The notes under the pieces were generated by a model that saw only the letters and a list, made by a program, of their open reading frames with translations, was not told the DNA's origin and made no database searches. From the NCBI GenBank assembly GCA_016218415.1, contig JACRED010000008.1, positions 62,001 to 126,000 of the forward strand: a stretch of DNA of 64,000 nucleotides, given 5' to 3'. Position 1 is the first letter of the stretch. Each line of letters opens with the position of its first letter. Of the stretch, positions 55,457 through 63,122 are shown piece after piece. This DNA is from Nitrosomonadales bacterium. GTDB lineage: Bacteria > Pseudomonadota > Gammaproteobacteria > Burkholderiales > Gallionellaceae. The position numbers were made by a program, and so were the translations under genes.

Positions 55457-56188
55457 ATGAAATCTATAGAGCAATTTGCCGATCTCTTGTGTCACGGCAC
55501 AGTGGAAGGTTGGCGCAATCAGGTCTTCAAGCTGGGGCGCGATTTCGGCTATGAACAAACCCGCCTGGCCATTCTGCCCGACCCGAATGCCCCCATGGAG
55601 GCGGAGTATGCTTTTCAGCACAGCAATTACTCCGCTGACTGGCTCAACAAATACACCGAAGAGAAGATGCACCATATCGATCCTACTTTTGCGCATTGCA
55701 TCAGCAAATCGATCCCTCAAATCTGGTCGCCGGAAATATTTACTTCCCGGAAGCCGCGAGAGATGTATGAGGAAGCGTGCGGGTATGGGGTCAGGGCGGG
55801 GCTCACGCTGCCCATTCATGGGGCGAGAGGCGAATTGGGGATTGTGTGCTTCGTGAGCGATATCAAGCCTTGTCGGCACTTTCAACGGGAGGCGGCCCTG
55901 TACATTCCCGAGCTTTCCTGTCTGCGCGATTATATTTTTGAGAGCTCGTTGCAATTCATTAAGCACGCAAGTCCAACGAATAAAAATATTCACGTCACGC
56001 ACCGCGAACTGGAATGTCTCAAGTGGAGCGCGACCGGGAAAAACTCCTGGGAGATCGGTTATTTGCTGAACTGTTCCGAGGCTACCGTGAACTTCCATTT
56101 CAAGAACATCCGCCGCAAATTCAACACCAGATCACGCCAGCAGGCGGTGGTCCGCGCGATCAATCTGGGGCTGATCAATCCGTCTTAA
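55457..56188 (+). CDS. LuxR-family quorum-sensing transcriptional activator
   Basis: 243 residues. The N-terminal autoinducer-binding domain has SADWLNKYTEEKMHHIDPTF, QIWSPEIF, and YGVRAGLTLPIHGARGELG. The C-terminal GerE-type helix-turn-helix is VTHRELECLKWSATGKNSWE followed by EATVNFHFKNIRRKFNTRSR. It should bind an acyl-homoserine lactone made by the LuxI protein encoded 0.5 kb downstream. GGGAGG 5 nt upstream fixes ATG 55457; the frame's upstream extension is not supported. Confidence 0.93.
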   Translation: MKSIEQFADLLCHGTVEGWRNQVFKLGRDFGYEQTRLAILPDPNAPMEAEYAFQHSNYSADWLNKYTEEKMHHIDPTFAHCISKSIPQIWSPEIFTSRKPREMYEEACGYGVRAGLTLPIHGARGELGIVCFVSDIKPCRHFQREAALYIPELSCLRDYIFESSLQFIKHASPTNKNIHVTHRELECLKWSATGKNSWEIGYLLNCSEATVNFHFKNIRRKFNTRSRQQAVVRAINLGLINPS

Positions 56189-56275
56189 CCGCCCCGGGGT
56201 GTATGCGCCGACTTGTTGCGAAAAATAGCGCTGCACCAATATGGCAGCGCCACGTAACACTGATAGTCGCAACGA

Positions 56276-56494
56276 TCACAGATCGTTATCTGTAATCACA
56301 CCATCCAGATAAAGCTTCAACAGGATCGCGACAGGCTGCGGGATTTCCGCGCCCATTTCAAAGCGGCTCCCGCGCGACTGCGTTACCCCGAAACGCGACC
56401 AGAAACTGCATTGGCTTTCTCGTCTGGTCCGGCGATACTCGCGAAGCGCCTCATTAAAGCCATTGTTTTGCACAGGCTGTTGGAACTGTTTCAT
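56276..56494 (-). CDS. rsaL: RsaL-type repressor of AHL synthase
   Basis: 72 residues. The core TRRESQCSFWSRFGVTQSRG and SRFEMGAEIPQPVAILLKLY closely parallels Pseudomonas RsaL, a tetrahelical helix-turn-helix repressor of lasI. The gene is inverted between luxR and luxI exactly as in lasR-rsaL-lasI. ATG 56494 has GGAG 8 nt upstream, and the longer open frame to 56572 is rejected. It likely provides negative feedback on luxI at the shared lux-box promoter region. Confidence 0.88.
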   Translation of the reverse strand: MKQFQQPVQNNGFNEALREYRRTRRESQCSFWSRFGVTQSRGSRFEMGAEIPQPVAILLKLYLDGVITDNDL

Positions 56495-56579
56495 ACAAAT
56501 TCTCCAGAGATTCAACCTTCGTACTTTTCCCATTGCCCAACCGATTAGCAATTCTGCAACAAAGCGGGCCATTTCGTAC

Positions 56580-56595
56580 CTATCAGTTCTGATAG
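56580..56595. promoter_or_regulatory. lux box 2 in the rsaL-luxI divergent promoter
   Basis: A perfect palindrome CTATCAGTTCTGATAG. On the plus strand TAATTT starts 23 nt after it (56619, towards luxI). On the minus strand CAGAAT starts 23 nt after it (56556-56551, towards rsaL). This symmetry suits a bidirectional LuxR-activated, RsaL-repressed promoter. Confidence 0.72.
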
Positions 56596-56668
56596 TTACA
56601 AAACTTATTCATTAAGCATAATTTATATGCGTCTTGGGTATTCCAGACATCTCACTGGGAGGGCGCAT

Positions 56669-57259
56669 ATGTCACACCTGATTAAAGTCGCATCTAGAAA
56701 GGAATTCGCCAGAAAGGATTTATGGGAAATGCACAGGCTGCGCGCCAAGGTTTTCAGGGACAGAATGGGCTGGGATGTGTCGGTTATCGGCGGTATGGAG
56801 ATTGACGGTTACGATGCCCTGGATCCCTACTACCTGATAGCCGGTGAGCATGAAACCGGTTTGCACGGTTGCATGAGAGTGCTCCCTACCCTCGGTCCCT
56901 ATATGCTGAAAGATACTTTCCCGGAATTGCTGTATGGCCAGCTGGCACCTGAGAATCCGAAAATATGGGAGCTAAGCCGCTTCGCCGTGGAAGCTGACGA
57001 TCAGCAAGTATTCGGATTTTCCGGGCTGACGATGGATGTAACACGGGAGGTTGTCAGGTTCGGCGACCGGATGGGCATTGAACGATATGTCACGGTCACC
57101 ACGCCATCAATAGAACGCATGATGCGGCACGCGGGCCTCGCAGTCACCCGCTATGGGCCGCCCATCAGGATCGGTGTGGAGCAAGCGGTGGCGCTGGATT
57201 TCGATATTGGCGAGCAGACGCATGAAGCATTGTTCGGCAAGATGCTGCAGGCCGCCTGA
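56669..57259 (+). CDS. Acyl-homoserine-lactone synthase (LuxI/LasI family)
   Basis: 196 residues. The family invariants are visible: LRAKVFRDRMGWDV (Arg, Phe, Trp), YDALDPYYLIAG (two Asp), CMRVLPTLGPYMLKDTFPEL (Arg) and WELSRFAVEAD (Glu, Ser, Arg, Phe). It makes an AHL from S-adenosylmethionine and acyl-ACP. The DPYYL and GPYMLKDTFPELL segments are closest to LasI-type enzymes, but the acyl chain cannot be told from sequence. GGGAGGG 5 nt upstream supports ATG 56669. Confidence 0.95.
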   Translation: MSHLIKVASRKEFARKDLWEMHRLRAKVFRDRMGWDVSVIGGMEIDGYDALDPYYLIAGEHETGLHGCMRVLPTLGPYMLKDTFPELLYGQLAPENPKIWELSRFAVEADDQQVFGFSGLTMDVTREVVRFGDRMGIERYVTVTTPSIERMMRHAGLAVTRYGPPIRIGVEQAVALDFDIGEQTHEALFGKMLQAA

Positions 57260-57276
57260 ATGGCGCTGTGCCGTGG

Positions 57277-58065
57277 TCAGGGATGGCTCCTGAATTTCCC
57301 CGTGGCGCTGAAGGCGGACAGAGTTTGCGTACCCGTGCGTAGCGCGGCAAATTTTTTCGACTCTTCGAGGGTCAGGGTTTTGTCGCCGATGCGCGAACCA
57401 TACCTGTTCGGAAACTGCCCGTTCAGCCATTTCACGATGGGCATGAGTTCGCGCCTTTCTGCAACGGTGGCCGCCTCATCCATTTCAAATACGCCCAAAC
57501 CGGTTTCTGCGGATAGCAGATAGTTTTCCGTATCGCGGATGCTGGTGAGGAAAGGCAGTTTCAGCGAATCAAGAAAGCGCTCCAGCGCCGCATAAACCGG
57601 AGAGGAGGGGTTGCGCACCCGGTTGGCAACCACCGCGATTTTCGCCCTGGAAGTACGCGCGCCGCCGGACAGGAACAGATCTTTGATGAAATCAGCCGTG
57701 GCGCGGATATCGATCGGGGACGGCGCGACCGGGATCACGATAAAGTTCGCCCTGCGCACGAGTTCCTGCAGCAGCAAACCCTTTGCGCCTGAGGGCGAGT
57801 CGATGATCAGTACCTCGGTTTCCGTGGGCACCCATCCTTGCCGGCTGCTCAGGGGCGATGCACCTTTTGGCGGCGCAGCATTGGCAGCGTGGATCTTTTC
57901 CGCGTGATCGGGGCGCGCACGCAACCACTGCATGCTCGAACCCTGCGGATCGTAGTCCATGATTGCGGTCCGAACCTTTTTGCCGGCATAGTAGCTGGCA
58001 AGATTGGTGGCCAGGGTGGTTTTCCCCGACCCTCCCTTGGAATTGATGACCAGTATCGTCAGCAT
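57277..58065 (-). CDS. ParA/MinD-like ATPase
   Basis: 262 residues. The deviant Walker A is SKGGSGKTTLATNL, with A' in IMDYDPQGSSMQW and Walker B LIIDSPSG. This is the orphan ParA type (no parB beside it) used for positioning of protein clusters or partition. It converges on luxI and is followed by a small membrane protein gene. The cargo is unknown. Confidence 0.85.
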   Translation of the reverse strand: MLTILVINSKGGSGKTTLATNLASYYAGKKVRTAIMDYDPQGSSMQWLRARPDHAEKIHAANAAPPKGASPLSSRQGWVPTETEVLIIDSPSGAKGLLLQELVRRANFIVIPVAPSPIDIRATADFIKDLFLSGGARTSRAKIAVVANRVRNPSSPVYAALERFLDSLKLPFLTSIRDTENYLLSAETGLGVFEMDEAATVAERRELMPIVKWLNGQFPNRYGSRIGDKTLTLEESKKFAALRTGTQTLSAFSATGKFRSHP

Positions 58066-58080
58066 GTCGTTTCCGCGGCG

Positions 58081-58554
58081 CTAGGTAACCGGCGAACTGA
58101 CGGCGAGTTTTTGTATGTAACCGGCGAACTCGGGATCTTCCCCGCGCAGCAGGACGGGCAACAGGGAACGGAAATCCGCGCGGTTACACCACTCGCCCAT
58201 GTAATCCTCCCATGAGCGCCAGCGCCTGGCCTGCTTCTCAGTCATGTCGTCCTCATAGAGCAGCAGGTAGGCGCGCTCGAACAACGAGATCAGCATGCTG
58301 AAGATGATGAACATGCGCTCGCGCTGTTCCGGCGCAAGAGCCGGCGTTTCCTCGTTGGCGAACAGGCGCAGGTCGGGGTTTTCCAGCGCGATCTTGAGGA
58401 ACTCCTGATAGTTGTCCGAGAGCAGTTGGTAGACTTCCTCTTCCTCGTTGTTGCGTTCCTTGCGCTGCTCGTAAATGAACACCGAGATCGCCAGCGGCAG
58501 ACCGATCACGGTCACGACGTAACTGAGCAACTCCCAGATCTCCAAGGTTGTCAT
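58081..58554 (-). CDS. Hypothetical single-pass membrane protein
   Basis: 157 residues with an N-terminal membrane helix (WELLSYVVTVIGLPLAISVFI) and an acidic helical cytoplasmic part (RKERNNEEEEVYQLLSDNYQ, SMLISLFERAYLLLYED). The family is not recognised. It overlaps the end of the ChaA-like gene by one base, so the two are probably co-expressed and the protein could be an accessory of the antiporter. Confidence 0.7.
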   Translation of the reverse strand: MTTLEIWELLSYVVTVIGLPLAISVFIYEQRKERNNEEEEVYQLLSDNYQEFLKIALENPDLRLFANEETPALAPEQRERMFIIFSMLISLFERAYLLLYEDDMTEKQARRWRSWEDYMGEWCNRADFRSLLPVLLRGEDPEFAGYIQKLAVSSPVT

Positions 58555-59630
58555 CAGATCAACCCCATCATCACCAGCGCGATGAACGCGGCGAACAGCA
58601 CGAAATGGCTGATACCCTCTATCGCGTTGGTCTCGCCGTCGTGCAGATTGTTCATCACGGCCATGAAGGTCAGCAGCAGCATGCCGGCCTGGACCGGCGT
58701 GAGCGCCATGTCGATGCGCTCGCCGCTGAACAGCGCAAGGGCCTCAATCACCGGCAGCGTGAGCAGCACGGTGGCGAGCGAGGCGCCCAGTGCGATATTG
58801 ACGGTGGTCTGCATGCGGTCCTGCTGCGCGGCCTTGAGCGCGGTGAGGATCTCCGGACTGGCGGAGATCAGCGCGACCAGCACGGCGGGAATCGCTTTCG
58901 GCAGGCTGCTGCCGGAGAGGCCTGCATCCAGCAGTACCGACAGCACTTCCGAGAGCAGGCCGACCAGCACGATCGCGCCCAGCATCACCGCGACATGCAA
59001 CGCATTCGGGCTGTGCGTTGCGTCATGCGCTTCTTCGTCGGTCTCGGCGGAATACTCGAAGAACTTGCGATGCTCCACCGTCTGCAATCGCAGGAAAGCC
59101 AGATACATGATCGCCATGATGCTGATCGAGAAGATCGAATAAATCTTCCATTTTTCCTCCGGCACGAAGTCGGGGATAAACATGCCGACGCCAATGGCGA
59201 CCAGCAGCATCGCGACGAAAGAGTTGGCTGAAGAGATGTTGTATTTGGTCTGGCCGTGCTTCAGCCCGCCGACGATGGCCGCCAGGCCGAGGATGCCGTT
59301 GATGTCGAACATCACGGCGGCGAACACCGTGTCGCGCGCCAGCGTCGGGTTCGGTTCGCCCGTCAGCAGCACCACCAGGATCACCACCTCTACGGACACC
59401 GCCGCGAGCGTCAGGATCAGCGTACCGTAAGGTTCGCCGAAGCGCATCGCCAGCACCTCGGCATGATGGGCGATGCGGAATGCCACGCCGATGATCGCCG
59501 CGAGTATCACCAGCAGCAAACCCCACAGCGCGATGCCGCCATGCTCCACGGCGGCATGCTCGAGAACAAAGCCCAGGCCGAGGACGATGAGCGCGATGGC
59601 GATCGGGAATTCGGATTTGAGATATTTCAT
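58554..59630 (-). CDS. chaA: Ca2+/H+ (Na+/H+) antiporter, ChaA family
   Basis: 358 residues with about eleven hydrophobic segments and two Na_Ca_ex repeats. The alpha motifs are visible as LAAVSVEVVILVVLLTG and ISASPEILTALKAAQQDRM followed by VNIALGASLATVLLTLPV. It exports Ca2+ (or Na+) in exchange for protons at the inner membrane. It diverges from the H1-like gene at 59809. Confidence 0.88.
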   Translation of the reverse strand: MKYLKSEFPIAIALIVLGLGFVLEHAAVEHGGIALWGLLLVILAAIIGVAFRIAHHAEVLAMRFGEPYGTLILTLAAVSVEVVILVVLLTGEPNPTLARDTVFAAVMFDINGILGLAAIVGGLKHGQTKYNISSANSFVAMLLVAIGVGMFIPDFVPEEKWKIYSIFSISIMAIMYLAFLRLQTVEHRKFFEYSAETDEEAHDATHSPNALHVAVMLGAIVLVGLLSEVLSVLLDAGLSGSSLPKAIPAVLVALISASPEILTALKAAQQDRMQTTVNIALGASLATVLLTLPVIEALALFSGERIDMALTPVQAGMLLLTFMAVMNNLHDGETNAIEGISHFVLFAAFIALVMMGLI

Positions 59631-59808
59631 GGGATGTTATGCCGGGAGTTGCGGGACGGCTGCAATCTTAACCTTAACAGCCTGGCCGGTACAGGCTGGG
59701 TGGCATAGCATTCCGCGCGAAATAGGTGTTTAATGTCCGCCCGCCAAACTGCTGCGGATCGTTGCAGCCAGCGGCGGAAATCTATTATTCAGAAAAGTGA
59801 GGTACAAC

Positions 59809-60180
59809 ATGGCTGAACAGAAGGCAGCAACACCGGCAAAAAAACGGACGACGGCCACTGCGGGCGCAACCAAAGCGTCGGCAGCCAGCAAACCCAGAGT
59901 TGCCAAGACGGCGACCGAGACACCCGCTAAAAAACCGCCAGCGAAAAAACCGGTAGCCAAGAAGGCAACGGCTGCTGCGACCGAGACGAAGAAAGTCGCG
60001 GCCGCCAAGACCAAACCTGCAGCTGCCAAAAAAGCGAAGGCACAGCCCACGCCGGAAGAACGCTACCGCATGGTGGAAACAGCCGCATATTTCATCGCCG
60101 AACGTCATGGTTTCCAGGGTGACTCGACCGGGCATTGGGTTGCCGCAGAAGCCGAGATCGCGGCATTGCTGGGAAAATAA
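59809..60180 (+). CDS. H1-like Ala/Lys-rich protein with C-terminal DUF2934
   Basis: 123 residues. The first 80 are AKKPxAKK-rich like the protein at 29776. The end is a DUF2934 domain (RYRMVETAAYFIAERHGFQG, then HWVAAEAEIAALLGK). It is probably a nucleoid-associated protein with an added helical module. ATG 59809 is preceded by GAGG at a normal distance; the GTG at 59797 is not needed. Confidence 0.82.
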   Translation: MAEQKAATPAKKRTTATAGATKASAASKPRVAKTATETPAKKPPAKKPVAKKATAAATETKKVAAAKTKPAAAKKAKAQPTPEERYRMVETAAYFIAERHGFQGDSTGHWVAAEAEIAALLGK

Positions 60181-60210
60181 GTTCCACCGTACAGAAGGTT
60201 GCATTCGGGC

Positions 60211-61173
60211 ATGATCACCGCGAGTTTCAAATTCGGCCTCACCTTTGCTTTGCTGTTAGTCACAGGTCTGGCCCATGCCGGGAACATGCTGTTTGCCGAT
60301 CATCCGCTGGCCGGTAAGATCTGGGACATGAACAGCCGCAGCTTCATCGACGAAGCTGCGCTGCTTGCCAGGACCAACAAGGCCGACGTGTTGCTGCTCG
60401 GCGAGACGCATGACAACACGCTGCACCATGAGTACCAGCTGAAGCTGCTGAAGGCGCGCATCGACGCAGTCAAGTATCCGGCGCTAATGCCGGCATTAAT
60501 GATGGAACAGCTCAACGCCGAAGACCAGCAGGCGCTGGACTGGACGCTGACCGGCGTCAATCGCGACGAGACGCTGGAACGCGTCACCCGCCTGATCCGC
60601 TTTGCCGATATCCAGGCCTACCAGCCCTTCCTGGCGACGGCAATAGACAACAAGCTGCCGGTCATCGCCGCCAACATTTCCAACCTGCATTCCCAGCCTG
60701 TCGTCCGCGGCGGCTTTACCGCGTATGACGCCGGGGAATTGAAGCGCCTTGCCGTCGAGGAGGTGTGGAACGACAGCCGCCAGAAATTCCTGATCGAGAA
60801 CATGGGCGGTGCGCATTGCGGCAAGCTCAGGGACGACCTGCGCGAAGGCCTGACCCGCGGACAGCGGCTGCGCGACGCGCTGATGGCGGATGTCGCCGTA
60901 CCCAGCATCGCGCGCGGCGTGGTCGGCATCGTCGGCAGCAGCCATGCCCGCCGCGACATCGGCCTGCCGCTCTACTTCGCCGCACGCGCACCGACGGCGC
61001 GCATCCTTTCGGTCGGTTTCATCGAGGTCAGCCCCGGCGTGACCGGTCCCCATGCCTATGAAAAAAGCAGCGCCACGGGCGAAGCGCCCTATGACGTGAT
61101 CTGGTTCACCCCGCGCGTCGAGCGCACCGATCCCTGCGCCAATCTGGACAAGTCAAAAGTAACTCGGCAATGA
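60211..61173 (+). CDS. ChaN/haem-binding Tiki-superfamily protein
   Basis: 320 residues with a signal peptide (LTFALLLVTGLAHA). The Tiki/EreA/ChaN core shows LLLGETHDNTLHHEYQLKLL, ALMMEQLNAEDQQALDW and a late GIVGSSHARRDIGLPLYFAA. ChaN-type proteins bind haem or act as periplasmic hydrolases. No lipobox Cys is present. The TTG at 60199 is a poor alternative to ATG 60211. It may form an operon with the H1-like gene 30 bp upstream. Confidence 0.8.
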   Translation: MITASFKFGLTFALLLVTGLAHAGNMLFADHPLAGKIWDMNSRSFIDEAALLARTNKADVLLLGETHDNTLHHEYQLKLLKARIDAVKYPALMPALMMEQLNAEDQQALDWTLTGVNRDETLERVTRLIRFADIQAYQPFLATAIDNKLPVIAANISNLHSQPVVRGGFTAYDAGELKRLAVEEVWNDSRQKFLIENMGGAHCGKLRDDLREGLTRGQRLRDALMADVAVPSIARGVVGIVGSSHARRDIGLPLYFAARAPTARILSVGFIEVSPGVTGPHAYEKSSATGEAPYDVIWFTPRVERTDPCANLDKSKVTRQ

Positions 61174-61307
61174 CAGGCAGTAGCCCGCATCTGTTAGCGG
61201 ACGATAGTTCTATCGTTCAGTTCAGCTGAATTGCGAACAGCTGTAAAGGATGACCGGCAAAGACTGGCTTGCCGATACAATCATGTTCGATCTTTCACCA
61301 CCCGGCC

Positions 61308-61445
61308 TTACAGTATCAAGGAACCGATTATTGTCAACACACCCGCAAGCGCGATCGGTGGGAAGGCGTTGTGCCTGAACAGGGTGAACTCGTCGAATTT
61401 AATCGCAAGGGCCGTGATGAGGATGCCGATAAAAGTAGTGGTCAT
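61308..61445 (-). CDS. 45-residue two-helix membrane protein
   Basis: A short gene with AGGAGC 8 nt upstream of ATG 61445. The protein starts MTTTFIGILITALAIKF, has a short polar turn (DEFTLFRHNAF) and a second hydrophobic helix (PIALAGVLTIIGSLIL) before the stop. It is too short for most gene finders. The function is unknown. The surrounding region has no other supported gene. Confidence 0.5.
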   Translation of the reverse strand: MTTTFIGILITALAIKFDEFTLFRHNAFPPIALAGVLTIIGSLIL

Positions 61446-61818
61446 TTGTAATCGCTCCTGTGGTTTTCAGTCGAGAGGGATGCTGTTGTTTGTCCCTCGC
61501 TTCACCTTCAAACCCTGATTCCTGGACACGTTGTTCGTTGTGAAGCGGCGGCATATTGGAATTTTGCGACGCAAAGGTCAACGCCAAGGCGGCGAATGGC
61601 AGGGCTTTTTGACGATCGGCAAGCTGGCGGGATGAACGGTCGGTATTTCCGGATGAGCTGTATTGGACAAGTGCTGTTTTGTTGGTCGGATAAAAGTTTG
61701 AAATTCATTCGGGCTGATGCTTGGGCAGTGTGCAAGGCGAAGCAATTGGACTTGTGGTTTCAGAGCAACACGCGATGAACGTATCCCCCTTCGATATCTC
61801 AGGGCGAACGGCTATAAA
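61446..61818. other. Intergenic region without supported genes
   Basis: Open frames here are short, lack ribosome-binding sites and change composition within themselves. The right end (61785-61812) contains a degenerate copy of the CCTTCGACAGGCTCAGGGCG repeat (CCTTCGATATCTCAGGGCG). Confidence 0.5.
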
Positions 61819-62580
61819 CTAAAACTCCACCACCACCGGCGTATGATCCGATGGCCGCTCCAGTTTTCTCGGTGCCTTGTCGATCACACACCCTTTGCAT
61901 TGCGCCACCAGCGGCTCGCTGATCAGGATATGGTCGATGCGCAAACCGTGGTTGCGGCGAAACCCCATCATCCGGTAGTCCCACCAACTGAATGATCTCT
62001 CGGGCTGTTCGAACAGCCGGAAGCTGTCGCGCAGGCCGAGCTGCACGAGGGCGCGGAATTTGTCCCGCTCCGGCTCGCTCACCAGCACGTTTCCTTCCCA
62101 TGCCTTCGGGTCGTGCACGTCGCGGTCTTCCGGCGCGATGTTGTAGTCGCCCAGCAACACCAGTTTCGGATAGCGCACCAACTCCTGTTGCAGCCAGTCG
62201 TGTAACGCGGTCAGCCAGTCGAGTTTGTATTGGTACTTGTCGGAATCGATGCTTTGCCCGTTGGGGATATACACATCCACGACACGAAGGTCGCCGAAGG
62301 TGGCAGCGATCACGCGCTTCTGTTCGTCGGCGAAATCCGGGATACCGATCTGCACATCGTGACCCGGCTCGCGACTCAAGATCGCCACGCCGTTATAGGT
62401 CTTCTGCCCGCTGTATATGCAGTGATACCCCGCCGCTTCGAGTTCGGCCTGGGGGAAGTTTTTATCTTCGGTTTTGGTTTCCTGGAGACAGACCACCTCC
62501 ACCGGGTTCGTGGCCAGCCAGTCGAGCAGGTGCGGCAGGCGCACTTTCAGCGAGTTGACGTTCCAGGTCGCCAGTTTCAT
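61819..62580 (-). CDS. xthA: Exodeoxyribonuclease III
   Basis: 253 residues of the EEP fold. It has the metal/catalytic motifs ATWNVNSLKVRLPHLLDWL, VVCLQETKTED, YIPNGQSIDSDKY, LLGDYNIAPEDRDV, and LRIDHILIS with SDHTPVVVEF at the end. It is an AP endonuclease and 3'-5' exonuclease in base-excision repair. ATG 62580 overlaps the preceding gene's stop. Confidence 0.95.
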   Translation of the reverse strand: MKLATWNVNSLKVRLPHLLDWLATNPVEVVCLQETKTEDKNFPQAELEAAGYHCIYSGQKTYNGVAILSREPGHDVQIGIPDFADEQKRVIAATFGDLRVVDVYIPNGQSIDSDKYQYKLDWLTALHDWLQQELVRYPKLVLLGDYNIAPEDRDVHDPKAWEGNVLVSEPERDKFRALVQLGLRDSFRLFEQPERSFSWWDYRMMGFRRNHGLRIDHILISEPLVAQCKGCVIDKAPRKLERPSDHTPVVVEF

Positions 62581-63122
62581 TGCGCGGCAGGTTCGTTCGG
62601 TGTCTGTTCTACGGCTGGCTGGCCATTAGCTGCGGGCGCGGCAAGGCGCTGGCGGTAGCTGGCGGTCCTGGGATAGCCCGCGATGTCGAGTTCGCTCTGC
62701 CATTGTTCGGCCAGGAATCCCCGCAGATAGGTTTTGCCCACCAGCAAGACCGGCACACGATCGGTGCCGGATTGCTGCTTGAATTCCTCAACCTCTTTTG
62801 TGGTCTGCAACGACACTTCGTTGTGCGGGATGCCGCGCTTGCTCAACAGGCTTTGCGCCTGTTCGCAAGCCGCTACGCAGCCCGCGCCCACATACAGGGT
62901 GACCGGGAAATTCTGCCGGGCGCGGCGCGTTGCAAAGGACAGCTCTTCGCCCTGTTCCTGCACATCGGGGATCGCCCTGCGCTCGACATTGGCAGCCGAT
63001 GCGGGGGGCGCGTCTCCGTAATGCACCTTGCCGTTTTCGTCGAACCATCGGTATAACTGGTCGGCGCCGGCGGACATCGGCAACGCAATCAAACAGATCA
63101 GCAGCAGAGCGACAGGTTTCAT
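62577..63122 (-). CDS. DUF4124/glutaredoxin-like periplasmic protein
   Basis: 181 residues with a signal peptide (ALLLICLIALPMSAGA), a DUF4124 segment (LYRWFDENGKVHYGDAPP) and a thioredoxin-fold domain (FPVTLYVGAGCVAACEQAQS, cis-Pro region DRVPVLLVGKTYLRG). The redox motif is CVAAC (CX3C) instead of CXXC. It may be a periplasmic thiol protein. It is coupled at both ends, with prlC upstream and xthA downstream, by 4-nt overlaps. Confidence 0.82.
   Translation of the reverse strand: MKPVALLLICLIALPMSAGADQLYRWFDENGKVHYGDAPPASAANVERRAIPDVQEQGEELSFATRRARQNFPVTLYVGAGCVAACEQAQSLLSKRGIPHNEVSLQTTKEVEEFKQQSGTDRVPVLLVGKTYLRGFLAEQWQSELDIAGYPRTASYRQRLAAPAANGQPAVEQTPNEPAAQ

Noticed and set aside
61231..61778. 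Short plus-strand open frames after the ChaN-like gene
   Set aside because: They lack ribosome-binding sites and recognisable features. The minus-strand 45-codon gene is better supported.
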